Below, in pieces: positions 21,901 to 32,518 of a DNA stretch of 64,000 nucleotides. Numbering within the stretch: position 1 is the first letter of the stretch; each line of letters starts with the position of its first letter. A program made the translations under genes and the position numbers. Origin of the DNA: Euclidia mi (lineage: Eukaryota > Arthropoda > Insecta > Lepidoptera > Erebidae); assembly GCA_944739405.2 (NCBI GenBank), contig OX123190.2, forward strand, positions 60,593,805 to 60,657,804, in the 5' to 3' direction. The notes below the pieces were generated by a model. That model did not search any database, had not been told where the DNA came from, and saw only the letters and a program-made list of their open reading frames with translations.

Positions 21901-22556
21901 TCTACTTATCGTTCCCAGTTGAAGTGGCTTCCTATTCGTCAAAGACGCAGTCTGCGTGCTCTCACTACTCTCTATTCTATCCTCATGTCTCCCAATACTC
22001 CCAAATATTTAAGTTCTTACTTTCAGTACTTATGCAGCAACCACGATCGTAATCTTCATTCATCTGATAACCTTCTTCTTCTTTGTCCTTCACATAGATC
22101 TTCTTTCATCCACTCTTCTTTTCCTACTCAAGCTATTCTTCTTTGGAATGACCTTCCTCTCGAAATCAGGACGTCCACCACTCGGTATAGCTTTAAGACA
22201 AAGGCAAAGCAGCTTTTATTGGCTAAGTAGGCAGAAGTATCGTAACATTTATACTTATATATTATACGTATATATTTATTACTTGTGTACCTATATATTT
22301 ATTTATGTTTGTATATATAATATGTATGTGTATGTAAGTATATGTATTTATATATTATTACATTTTATGTAATGTATGCGTTTATCATATCTATTAATTT
22401 CTATTAAATATATAAGTCTCTAATCTTCACTTCTAAAATACACCTACCATTAATCTCTGCACCGCTCTAAGGTAGACTGGCAGAAAATACCTAAGGCATT
22501 AAGTCCACCTTTATACCTTTATGTGTATAAAAAGATAATAAATAAATAAATAAATA
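19000..22556 (+). mobile_element. Non-LTR retrotransposon B (same family as A, C, D)
   Basis: Full-length-looking copy. The 5' UTR (about 19000-19356) shares 'CGTTCGGAAAC' and 'GCTGGCGGGTGGTGCAGAG' with element C. One EN-RT coding region follows, then a 3' UTR with 'CTCTAAGGTAGACTGG', 'GGCATTAAGTCC' and a (TAAA)n tail ending near 22556. Upstream limits are approximate. The 3' UTR is AT-rich with TATATA runs (22240-22375). Confidence 0.85.
19357..22230 (+). pseudogene. Element B EN-RT polyprotein, broken
   Basis: It starts MDYSSDDDAYLSATELT with the family's acidic leader. The endonuclease has HINAQSIPSH, SESWLKP and GDFNT. A TAG replaces the Trp of the family block DTWL at about 20032, and frame changes follow near 20034, 20400 and 21580. 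The RT part (20434-21591) has GCDDISRRM, FRPGHSTTT, DFSNTFNTVSHDVL, GVPQGGVLAPLLFSI and YADD at 21385-21396. A deletion removes about 19 residues (the PLPK-containing block) between LWRKAYI and SILPFLSKV. The C-terminal KWLPIRQRRSLRALTTLY and FLWNDLP-type blocks run to the stop at 22228-22230. It is non-functional. Confidence 0.85.
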
Positions 22557-22956
22557 GCCGGCCTATACAAAAATTCTACCTATAAATAGATATGAATTAC
22601 ACTACTTCAGTTATATAGCTTGTACTATCATCATGCGGCTATAAACCTAGATATTAATTCACTTCTACTACAGTTAACTTGACTAAAAACTTTAAGGTGG
22701 TCCATAATCTATGTTCTAGAGTGTTGCGGATTTCATGCAAATGAATTTTGTTCCTAAATAAAACAATAAATGGATTAACTAGTGGACCGCAGATAGCACT
22801 ATCAGTTATTTATTTCTTAACTTTATGACGGTCAATATACTTGCACTTAGATTTGTGTAATTGATTGAATGGCTTGGTTTTAGTGTTATTACCGATACGG
22901 AAGGGTACAGTTTGAATATCTGTTTCGACTATTGCAAAAGTTTATATATAATACTA

Positions 22957-23140
22957 GAGGATGCCCGCAGCTACGCCTTTCCATTTAGCCGTTTCTTCCT
23001 GATGCCGTAGAAAATTCCGGAAATCCCTTTTGTTGTGCACCTAAGCGGTCCTTGAGGAACACACGTGCCAAAATTTAGCTCCTAGTGCCCAATAGTTAAG
23101 GCTGTGTGTTGCCTGTCAGTCAGTCAGTAACAAGAATTTT
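22957..23140 (+). repeat. Dispersed repeat fragment (gatgcccgc type)
   Basis: It begins ATACTAGAGGATGCCCGCAG and contains 'GAAAATTCCGGAAATCCC' and 'TGCCAAAATTTAGCTCCTAG'. These are diverged words of a repeat common in Lepidoptera that usually starts CTAGCTGATGCCCGCGACTTCG. The copy at 50685 belongs to the same group. I suspect the 3' end of an RTE-class LINE, but this is not established here. Confidence 0.45.
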
Positions 23141-23152
23141 CAAAATAGCTAC

Positions 23153-24714
23153 TGGAAAAAATTAAGGGATCAAAAAAAAAATCCATATATTTTTGCAATT
23201 TTCAACAGGCCGTAACTTCGAGAGTAAAGTAAGAAAGTAAGAGTAAATAGTCGTACAGGAAATAAAAAAAAGGAAATTGTAGCTCCAAGTGTCTAGTTTT
23301 TGGATTAGATCTTAAAAATTTTGTAACCTCCGCGATTTTTGAGTAATCGTAGATAAACAAGCGAAAAAATTTTTAAATTTTTTTTAGGTTTTTGTTTTGG
23401 TCTACGGGCGCGGAAATTTTTTTTTAGCTTAACCACTATAAGGATCGAATACTTTGTTCATTTAGCTTTAATTTGTTTTTTTATACACCTTGATACGTCC
23501 ATTTTTCGCCAAGATATCGGTCTTCAAATGGGAAAGAATCCTTTTGTCTTTGATTATTGATATCTCAGCAACCAAATTTTAAGATCCATTGTTCTGCGCA
23601 GACGAGAACAGCTGAGGTCGTTCATATTGATGCAAGATAACGCACGTCCACACACAGCCAACATTACCAGGCGCTTCTTTGAGTAGCATGACGTCACATT
23701 GTTGCAACACCCCGCAATGAGTCCAGACCTCAATCCCATAGAGCACGTTTGGGACATAATGGGCCGTGCGTTGCGCAGAGAGTATCTAAATTTGCAGAAC
23801 GCCTTGGAGCGCGCGCTTCAGCAAATTATCCGACCGCGCAACCTCCACGTGGTACGCTTTAGATAACCGCCGGCGATTATTCTCATCAATTATTTTTTTT
23901 TTTAATTGTTTTTGTTTTTAAATTTAAGCACTTTCTGGAGTAAAAATGTGGAAAAAGCTTGGAAAAACTTTTTTCTCATTTTTTTAAATTATGAGCTTTT
24001 CAGAGAAAAAAACGTGATCCTTTAATTTTTTCAAAAATTCGATCGAGTGAAACAATAAATCAGCTGGCTGGATTAATTTGGTTTTTTGTAGGATTTTTGT
24101 GGACATATTGAACTGTAAAAGGCACACTTAACATTAGTGGTTACCTCAATATTTTTGATCTAAATATATTTGATTTTGCAAAAAAACACCAAAAGTCCTT
24201 TTTTTGTTGCATTTTCAAATTCATGTGACAAAAAGAAAAAAAATCTTTTTCGGAAAAGCAATGGCTAGTCGTTAAGGAGAATTTATTCAAGTTCTTGAAA
24301 CCCACCTTTAACTTTCTGTGCAATCATTATTTGCTGAGATATCGATAATCAAAGACAAAAGGATTCATTCCCATTTGAAGACCGATATCTCGGCGAAAAG
24401 TGGACGTATCATGGTGTATAAAAAAACAAATTAAATCTTAATGAACAAAATATCCGATTCTTATAGTGGTTAAGCTAGAAAAAAAATTGCCGCGCCCGTA
24501 GACCAAAACAAAAAACCTAAAAAAAATGAAAAATTTTTTGTTTCTGGTTTTTCTACGATTACTCAAAAACCGAATCTTCTAATCCAAAAAGAAGACACTT
24601 GGAACTACAATTTCCTTTTTTTTTATTACCTGTACGACCATTTCTCTCGAAGTTATGGCCTGTTGAAAATTGCCCAAAAATTTGAATGCTTTTTTGATCC
24701 CTTAATTTTTTCGT
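23153..24714 (+). mobile_element. Tc1-like transposon remnant with about 0.4-kb inverted repeats
   Basis: Left arm 23153-23575 and right arm 24328-24714 are long inverted repeats. Shared words include 'AAAAAATTAAGGGATC', 'GGAAATTGTAG.TCCAAGTGTC', 'GGTTTTTGTTTTGGTCTACGGGCG' and 'ACCGATATCTTGGCGAAAA', each read on opposite strands, with indels. Between them lies the C-terminal part of a Tc1-family transposase. A further copy of the terminal word (GATCCTTTAATTTTTTC) at about 24014-24030 suggests an older inner end. The long arms are unusual for Tc1, whose repeats are commonly much shorter. Confidence 0.7.
23606..23866 (+). pseudogene. Tc1-family transposase C-terminus
   Basis: Translation from about 23606 reads LRSFILMQDNARPHTANITRRFF, then a TAG, then HDVTLLQHPAMSPDLNPIEHVWDIMGRALR. 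These are the second catalytic Asp (QDNARPHTA) and third catalytic Glu (SPDLNPIEHVWD) blocks of a DD34E enzyme: exactly 34 residues separate the two. The first Asp and the DNA-binding domains are missing. The frame ends at a TAG near 23864. The gene is dead. Confidence 0.85.
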
Positions 24715-25060
24715 TTAGTATATTTAAAATTTTGGTTTGAGTTCCATAGCAGAAGTACAGTTTTACCATTGCTTTAACACTCAACAATAATTTATTATTC
24801 CATTTATTTATAAATGAAAACAAGTTACCATCCATTTGTGGTGGCGGGCTTAATTCATACTGGGGGAATTGAAATAAAAAACGATTGACGTTTCGTAAAA
24901 TGTTTTCAGATTCGAGTGAAAATAAAGACTCCAATGTTTTCTGTGAGTACATTTACACTTTAAGTGTAAATTTAAACTCTCTCGAACAGAAAATCGGTGG
25001 TGATATAATAATTTATTTCCATGGGGTTAAAAATAAATATTCTTAATTTTTTTTTTTTAT
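24715..25060. other. Unassigned AT-rich DNA
   Basis: No gene recognised. A minus-strand frame of about 99 codons overlaps the end of the Tc1-like repeat and looks fortuitous. A small palindrome (TTTACACTTTAAGTGTAAA) sits at about 24952-24970. Confidence 0.3.
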
Positions 25061-25061
25061 A

Positions 25062-25315
25062 TTCTACCACATTCACACAACACCATCTAGTCCCAAACTA
25101 AGCAGAAGCTTGTACTATGGGTACTAGATAATGGATAAACATACATATATACTTTTTTTGTCAATATATACATATTATACATAGAAACACCCAGACCAAG
25201 ACAAACATTCATGTGCATGCACACAAATATTTGACTTGAGCGGGAATCGAACCCGTGACGTTCGGCGTAGCAGTCGCTTACACTCCCGCGGCGCCAATCT
25301 AGACTTAGCCGGCGC
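25062..25315 (-). mobile_element. SINE family d, copy 1
   Basis: Minus-strand head 'GGCGCCGCGGGAGTGTAAGCG' (in two parts) followed by B box GGTTCGATTCC, then 'CTCAAGTCAAATATTTGTG', 'GAATGTTTGTCTTGG', 'CCATAGTACAAGCTTCTGC' and a 3' end near 'GTGTTGTGTGAATGTGG'. The second copy (37309-38853) is interrupted by a mariner. Confidence 0.7.
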
Positions 25316-25796
25316 GAGTTAGTATCGGTAGGCAACTAGATAATCAGAAATACGGAAATATAAATAAGGGAATTAAAGACATTTCAAAACACGGACTAAG
25401 TCAACCACCTGATTCAGTGCCTTAAAGTTTCAGTGTTATAAAGAGACGTTTATACAAAGTTTGTTATTTATTTCTATTCGACATTTGTACCAACTAAATT
25501 CAGAGTTAGAAAGATGCTTCGCAAATATCTAGTGTCCTTTCGGTTACATCTAAAACTTTCACCTTGGGCCGGCTACCCGGCCGCCTTGATTCGAGTCCGC
25601 TTCATAGTCTAACAAGCTCTGACAGAATATTAGGTTTAGCTTCAGTTTTGTGTAATAACTTTTACACAGCTACAGTTAGAGCTAAATTACGGACTATATT
25701 TTGTCCTTGTTTTATAATAAGGCTCTTGGTGTTACTTTGCCGTAGCATTTTGTGGTTTAATATTTGTAGAAAATTTGTGAACATGGAATAATAGTG
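25316..25796. other. Unassigned DNA
   Basis: About 480 bp between the SINE and element F with no protein-like frame or repeat I recognise. Confidence 0.3.
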
Positions 25797-26357
25797 GGCG
25801 CAGCTTCATGGAGGTACAGCAAAGGACACGGTTGCAAAGGTCGCAGAAGAGTTCCGCACCTTCAGGGAGCTCATGTCTGACATGCTTGGTCTTCTACGAA
25901 AGCAAATAACAGAGTGCTCTCAAGCGATCGACGTCATCGAGACCAGGCACGCAGAGCACTGTTATTTCTGGGTGTGCCTGAGGTAGAAAAGGAGGACTGT
26001 AGGGCTTCTGTGACAAGAATTCTTCAAAACATAGAGCTTCTTAGTACCACCACAGATAACATCAGTGTCTGCCACAGAATTGGTGCTCCCAGCGAAGGCC
26101 ATCACCGTCGAATCCTGGTTTGGTTTTCTGCGATGGATCAGAGGGCTGCAGTCTGGAGAGCTAAGACCCGGCTAAAGGGTACTTCAGTGTCCGTAAAGGA
26201 ATTTCTGACAAAGCCCAGACAGACGATCTTTGGTAAGGCTCGGCTGCATTTTGGGATGCGAGCGTGTTGGACCCAGGATGGTGTCATCGTTGTGAAAGCG
26301 TCAGATGGCACTCGTCATAAAATATCCACCACCGAGGAGTTGAACTGTTTGCTGTAG
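25797..26357 (+). pseudogene. Element F ORF1 (L1-ORF1p-like RNA-binding protein)
   Basis: The first frame reads KDTVAKVAEEFRTFREL and LLRKQITECSQAID (coiled coil). A frameshift near 25955 follows, then frame 25914-26357 reads ALLFLGVPEVEKEDCRAS, ISVCHRIGAPSEGHHRRILV (RRM) and KGTSVSVKEFLTKPRQTIF, DGVIVVKASDGTRHKIST (the C-terminal domain usual after this RRM). The protein would coat the LINE RNA. It ends at TAG 26355-26357. The beginning is missing. It is close to the fragment at 18634. Confidence 0.7.
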
Positions 26358-26448
26358 AAATATCCAAAGCGAGTTGAAGCGGCAACCGTAGGGAAGAATG
26401 GCGCCGGAACTGCGGGTACGTCGAATACAGTCCAAAACGCGTAAATAA

Positions 26449-28240
26449 TATAATTCTTCATATTATTTCCGTTATCCCAAAAAACTATGGCGCAATCTAA
26501 AATCTACTGTAAATATAGGTAAACAAGAGTGGCATGATTTACCATCTGGCCTTAACAATCCAGAAGATCTTAACAAGCATTTTTTGAACATCCCTGGTAA
26601 TGATACAATTTCTCTCCCCGATTTGATATATTTTGAGACAAACAGGTTCCACTCGAATACCTTCAGTATTGAACCGGTCAGTGAGGAGGTGGTCCGCCTG
26701 CATATCAACAGTATTAAATCAAATGCCTCCGGTGTTGACAGCATTACACTGGAAATGCTTAAGATGACTCTACCTCATAGCCTTCCATACATTACAGCCA
26801 TAATAAATAAATCTATTACAACATCTACCTTCCCTCATATATGGAAAACTGCGGTTGTAAAACCAATACCTAAAGTTCCCAATCAAACCTCAGCTAAGGA
26901 TCTTAGACCAATTTGCTTACTTCCCTGTTTATCAAAAGTATTGGAAAGAGTGGTGAGCAGCCAATTCAGGAAGTACCTCGAGAAGTATAGCATCATTCCT
27001 CAGAGACAGTCAGGGTTTCGCCAGGGACACAGTACGACCACCACTCTCATGGATGTTGTTGACGATATTTTGGATGCTAGGGACAAGGGTATGGGTACCC
27101 TGCTTACCCTACTTGATTTTTCACGTGCCTTTGAAACGATAAATATTTCACTCCTTATTGCCAAACTTTCGTATTACGGCTGCAACTCAGCAACAGTAAA
27201 ATGGTTCCATAGTTATCTGACTGACAGATTTCAATTTGTGCAACTGGATAATGACAGGGATGGTAACAAAGCAACTTCTTCTTGTTGTCAGGTAACCCGA
27301 GGTGTTCCACAGGGATCAGTGCTCGGTCCTCTCCTCTTCTTATTGTACAGTGCAGAAGTTACCAACCATATACGTAATACACAGTTTCATATGTATGCCG
27401 ATGACATCCAACTATACATATCATTTCATCCCAATGACTGCCATGAATCTGTAAATAAAATGAATACAGACTTAGACAAGATATCTGAATGGGCTAAAAA
27501 GAATTCACTGGTACTCAACCCCACCAAATCCAAATTTTTAATATTAGGCTCAAAGGAATGCATTAACAAGATACAAAATCTAAATCCTGTACTTCTCTTT
27601 AATAACTGTCCCATAGAGCAAGTCAGTGAGGCTCGAAACCTAGGTTTGGTCATGGATGGTGAATTGCATTTTGAGACGCATGTACTGGAAGCTGCCAAAA
27701 ACCGTTTTTACCATCTCAAGTTGTTATATCGAATTCGCCAACATCTGAGTACTGTATTGCGGATATTGCTTTGTGAGACTCTTATTTTGTCTAAACTAAA
27801 CTATGCAGATACTGTGATTGGTGCATGTATATTGAATAGAACAGAGAAAGTAATTCAGCGAGTACAGAACGCATGTGCTCGATTTTGTTATAATATCCCA
27901 CCTCGTTCACATGTCACTCCATTCCTGAATAGTGGAAACCTTATGAAGATGACTGCTCGCAGGCATCTTCATCTGGCAACTCTACTGTTTGGTATATTGT
28001 TCTATACAGAACACCGGCATACCTGTACAAAAAGTTGTCATGGTCTCGTGATATTAATCAGTACAGTACGCGGGCGGCATCACATCTTTTGGTCACAGCG
28101 CGACACAGGACCACTGCTTTCCGAGGTAGTTTCAGATACGCCGCCACCCATTGTTGAAATTCCGTCCCTGAATGTGTGAATACCTTCCGCCCCCCATGCG
28201 CAACCTGAAAACATTACACGCATTTCGCAATAAGTTTAAG
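26449..28240 (+). pseudogene. Element F reverse transcriptase
   Basis: The RT frame is open from 26449, just after a TAA, and reads KLWRNLKSTVNIGKQEWHDL, then GVDSITLEML, LRPICLLPCLSKVLERV, QSGFRQGHSTTTTLMDVV, LLDFSRAFETINISLL (catalytic Asp), GVPQGSVLGPLLFLLY and YADD (27394-27405), continuing to the thumb. Near 28170 the frame is lost; the natural C-terminus (EYLPPPMRNLKTLHAF) continues in another frame to about 28240. There is no credible start ATG because the front of the ORF with the endonuclease has been deleted. Confidence 0.8.
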
Positions 28241-28262
28241 TTATTTTTAATAAACAAACAAA

Positions 28263-28929
28263 AGTCACTGTTATGAACTTACATACTTACTTTTAGAATA
28301 AGTAATACGTCAACATCACTTACGTGTCTACTGACGAAAGATATTGAAATTATTGTGATATTATAATGTATATAATTTGTTATTATATAATTGCGTATGC
28401 GCAGCGATTTTATTACAATTGTAAAAGTAACTGTGCTCCGGACTCTGGTAGACGACGCTTGCTTGACAAGACAATTGACATTCATGACAGATGGAATCTT
28501 TCAATCTTTGGTCTGTCAAGTACAAGTAGCGTTCGGAAACAAATTACTCTTTGCTATTTATAATTTTTATTTTTATTTTGATGTAACGGAGGCATGTATT
28601 GAGTATTGTATATAATAATATATATATTATAAAACTTATTAATAATATGTACACTATATACGTATATATTTGTATATATAATTTTGTGTATATATATATT
28701 AATTTATCGTTATTATATTTTATTTATTTATAGGTAAATTTAATCTTATATAATTATAATTGCATATAGGCATGCGAGAATACCAGCGTTGTAGTTTTAT
28801 AACTGCAACAATAGCTGACGCAGTTGCCTAATTTGTTCTCCACATACCGCCTTCTGTAAATTTAAATAAGAAAATGTATTTTAAGTTTTGGAGAAGCAAA
28901 TAAAATATTTTTTGTTTTTTGTTTTGTTT
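28263..28929. other. Unassigned, very AT-rich
   Basis: Alternating TA/AT runs (28610-28735) and no gene. Short frames around 28366-28615 are shadows of each other with no protein-like features. Confidence 0.4.
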
Positions 28930-31900
28930 TTTTCTTTTTGTCTTTCACTTCTCTATTTATTACTTAACTAGCGAGTATTATTGTTTTTATTTCTAGCTTT
29001 TATGTTTGTTTTGTTATAGTGTTTGACATATTGGTGACAGTTAGATGTCATATTTGTTGTAAACTACGTTCGGAAACTGTGTATGTTCTCTTTTTAGTGC
29101 TGCGTTTAGTTTTTACTTTTATTGTTTGTGTATGCTGGCGGGTGGTGCAGAGAGGACTGTGTTACTCATAGTATAATCACTCTTTTTTTATAGTACATAT
29201 TATATTTATCAGTATTTATATTTATATATTCATTATATTATTTACTTATGGACTTAGATACATATTTGTCGGCCAATGAGTTAGCTACTTCATCGGATAA
29301 TGAAAGTTTCTGCTCGGCTGATGGCACGTTGAGCGAATGCCTTCAAAAGTCATTTGGACATCAATTATTTTTAAACGTGTGTCATATCAATGCACAAAGC
29401 ATTCCGAGCCATTACAGTGACTTGACCGAAGCTTTTTCACGTTCAAATGTCCATGCCATCTTGGTTTCGGAGAGTTGGCTAAAACCAGTTCTCTCTTCTA
29501 CTTCGTACTCTTTGTCCGGCTACATCCTTATTCGTAATGATCGAGTCGGTAAGAGAGGAGGTGGTGTTGCAATATACCTCCGCAGTACCTGTTCGTTTAA
29601 AATCTTAGCGTCTTCCTCACCTACCTCTTCATCTGCGGAGTACTTATTTATTGAGATTAACGCCAAGGGCGCTAGAGCTGTTCCTGGCGTTGTCTATTGT
29701 CCCCCTAGTGCCGATTATTTCTCCAGTCTCAAACCGATTCTGGAATCTTTAGGGTCTCAGTATGCTCATCATATTGTCATGGGCGATTTCAATACCGACC
29801 TCCTTTCCCGTAATTCCTGTCGTTCCCGTAAGTTACTCGACATCGTTCAGTCAGCCAGCCTCCACGTATTACCGTTACAAGCCACTCACCACAACGATAA
29901 TGGTGAGGACACCTGGCTTGACTGAATGCTTACATCCTCTCCTTCATTAGTCACATCCTATGGCCAACTGCCTGCTCCTGGATTCTCCCATCACGACCTT
30001 ATTTTCCTGTCTTACCGTCCGAAACCTCCCAAAACCCCGCCCAAAGTCCTGCACATGCATTGTTTCGGTCGTATGGATGTGGATAAACTGAAGCAAGATG
30101 CTTCAAGGTTAAATTGGTACAGATTGGTATCCGCCTCCACGGTGGACGGAAAAGTGGATATTTTCAACGCAGTAGTCTGTGAACTTTACGACGTCCATGC
30201 CCCCGTGAAACGGGTGAAACTGAAGCGTCCACCAGCACCCTGGATTACAGCGGGTGTTCGGATGGCTATGCGACGAAGAAACCGAGAGTTTAGGAAGTAT
30301 AAAAGGGACCGATGTGTAGAAAATTGGGTGCGTTTTAAGTCTGCAAGAAATCGGTGCAACCAGATGGTGCACAATGCCAAACGCCAACATATTCTTAATC
30401 ATATCTCTTGCTCATCGCCTGCTAGTACCTGGAAGTTCCTTGGAACACTAGGCATTGGCAAACAGCGGCATCTTGATTTTCATGAGACTCATGACTTGGA
30501 TGGTATCAACCGATATTTCACCACTACTGCTTCGCTGGATCACCAAGTCATGAGCCACACTGTTAATTATTTAGCGGGGTTATCTCAACCCAACATTGAT
30601 TCTTTTTGCTTTTCTCCAGAGTCTCCCGACGATATCAGAAAGGTCATCCTATCCATAAAATCTAATGCTGTGGGATGTGACAATATTAGTCGTCGTATGA
30701 TTACGACGATCCTGGATCATCTACTGTCGGCGATATCCCACATCATTAATTTTTCCTTAGTCTCTGGTACCTTTCCCTCCCTGTGGCGCAAGGCCTATAT
30801 AATACCTTTGCCCAAAATCTAAAGTCCCACCCTCCTTGAACACTTCCGTCTCATTTCTATCCTACCCTTTATTTCTAAAGTGCTAGAGGCCTGTGCGCAC
30901 AAGCAACTGTCTCATTTTATCCAACACAACAAGTTGTTGAGTCCTCTCCAATCAGGCTTCAGGCCTGGTCATAGCACAACTTCTGCCCTCCTTAAAGTGA
31001 CTATTCGTGAAGGCATGGAAAACACCAAAATCACTGTCCTGGTGTTAATTGATTTTTCAAATGCCTTCAATACCGTCAGTCACGATATCCTGTTATCTAT
31101 CCTCTCCCACCTCAAGGTCTCGGCTGGAGCTTTGGATTGGTTCTCAACTTATCTTCGAGGTCGCCAGCAGTCGATACGCGTTAACGAGTTATCGTCGAGA
31201 TGGTTTGATACTACTGCGCGCGTTCCTCAAGGCGGCATTCTTTCTCCTCTTTTATTTTCTATTTTTATAAATCTTCTAACTCGAAATCTTCAGTGCGCTT
31301 ACCATTTGTATGCCGATGACTTGCAGATTTACTCCCAAATAAGTGTGGAACACGTCAATGAGGCGATCGACAAAATCAACAGGGATTTGACTGCTATATT
31401 GTCCTGGTGTCAGAAGTTTGGGCTAACCGTAAACCCTGGCAAGACCCAAGCTATCATTGTGGATAGTCAATGGTTGTTAAAACGACTAGACTTATCATCC
31501 CTGCCGCCTATAACCTTTAATGGGATCACCATCAATTTGAATCCTGCTGTCAAAAACCTTGGGCTACACATAGATACGACGCTGAATTGGCAAGTCCCGG
31601 TAACCCAGGTAAGTCAAAAGGTCACCGGTACCCTGCGTGCTCTCTACCGCCTCCGGAACCTTTTACCACCTGAGATTAAGACAATGCCTGTGCAGACTTT
31701 GATTTTCCCTCTCATCGACTATGGTGATGTATGTTACTTTGACCTGAATGCAGATCTCCTTGATAAACTTGACCGTCTTCTAAATAACTGCATTCGATTA
31801 ATTTTCAACCTTCGCAAGTATGACCATGTGTCTACTTATCGTTCCCAATTAAAGTGGCTTCCCATACGTCAACGCCGTAGTCTGCGTGTTCTTGCTACCC

Positions 31901-32518
31901 TCTAAACTATTCTTACATCTTCAACTTCTCCCCAGTATTTATCTTCCTATTGTCAATACTTATGCTGTAACCATGAACGAAACCTCCGTTCATCCAATAA
32001 TCTTCTACTCACTGTACCCTCTCATAACTCTAACTTTCTTAATTTATCTTTTACTGTCCAATCTATCCTTCTCTGGAATGCCCTCCCTCTTGAAATCAGG
32101 ATGGCTAAGACTAAAATTACTTTCAAGTTCAAGGTGAAGGAACTTCTATTGGCTGAGTCGGCGATTGTGTCCTAAGTCGTTTAAATTTCATATGTGTTTA
32201 ATATGTATATATATATACCTTATGTACGTGTATATATTTATATATGTATTTATATATTCATACATAATGTATGTATGTAGTTTTATAATACATCTATATT
32301 ATGTATGTTTATTTGTAACTTATGTGTATATATATATTTTTAATGTATGTATCTTTAGATCTACAATATTTGTGTTATTTCAAATTCATTTTCATTATAT
32401 TACACCTACTTCTTTTCTCTCTGCACCACTCTAAGGTAGACTGGGAGATAATGCCCATGGCATTAAGTCCGCCTGTATACGCTGTGTATATAAAGTTTAA
32501 ATAAATAAATAAATAATA
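28930..32518 (+). mobile_element. Non-LTR retrotransposon C (best copy of the A-D family)
   Basis: 5' UTR (about 28930-29247) shared with element B, then one ORF, then a 3' UTR with 'CTCTGCACCACTCTAAGGTAG', in two parts, 'GGCATTAAGTCCGCC' and a (TAAA)n tail ending about 32518. There is no ORF1 in the same element, so this family appears to use a single ORF, although an ORF1 lost at the 5' end cannot be excluded. The 5' limit is approximate. Confidence 0.85.
29248..32175 (+). pseudogene. Element C EN-RT polyprotein: one frame, three internal stops
   Basis: A single 976-codon frame from ATG 29248 to TAA 32173-32175 is interrupted only by TGA 29923-29925, TAA 30820-30822 and TAA 31903-31905. 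The domains are the acidic leader (MDLDTYLSANELAT), the endonuclease (HINAQSIPSH, SESWLKP, GDFNTDLL, SHHDLIFLSYR with the catalytic His), then the RT with GCDNISRRM, SGFRPGHSTTSALL, IDFSNAFNTVSHDIL, VPQGGILSPLLFSI and YADD at 31309-31320, and the C-terminal KWLPIRQRRSLRVL, LLWNALPLEIRMAK. By domain content it would nick the target and copy the element RNA. It is a useful reference for the other copies. Confidence 0.9.

Larger units (their letters stand above)
25797..28262 (+). mobile_element. Non-LTR retrotransposon F, lacking the endonuclease
   Basis: A second LINE type: an ORF1 with an RNA-binding domain, then after only about 90 bp an RT of the CR1/Jockey group (HMYADDIQLY) different from A-D. 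The endonuclease region that should lie between them (about 1.3 kb in relatives) is absent. The 5' end is truncated in the coiled coil of ORF1, and the 3' end is near 'TTTTTAATAAACAAACAAA' at about 28262. Confidence 0.75.
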
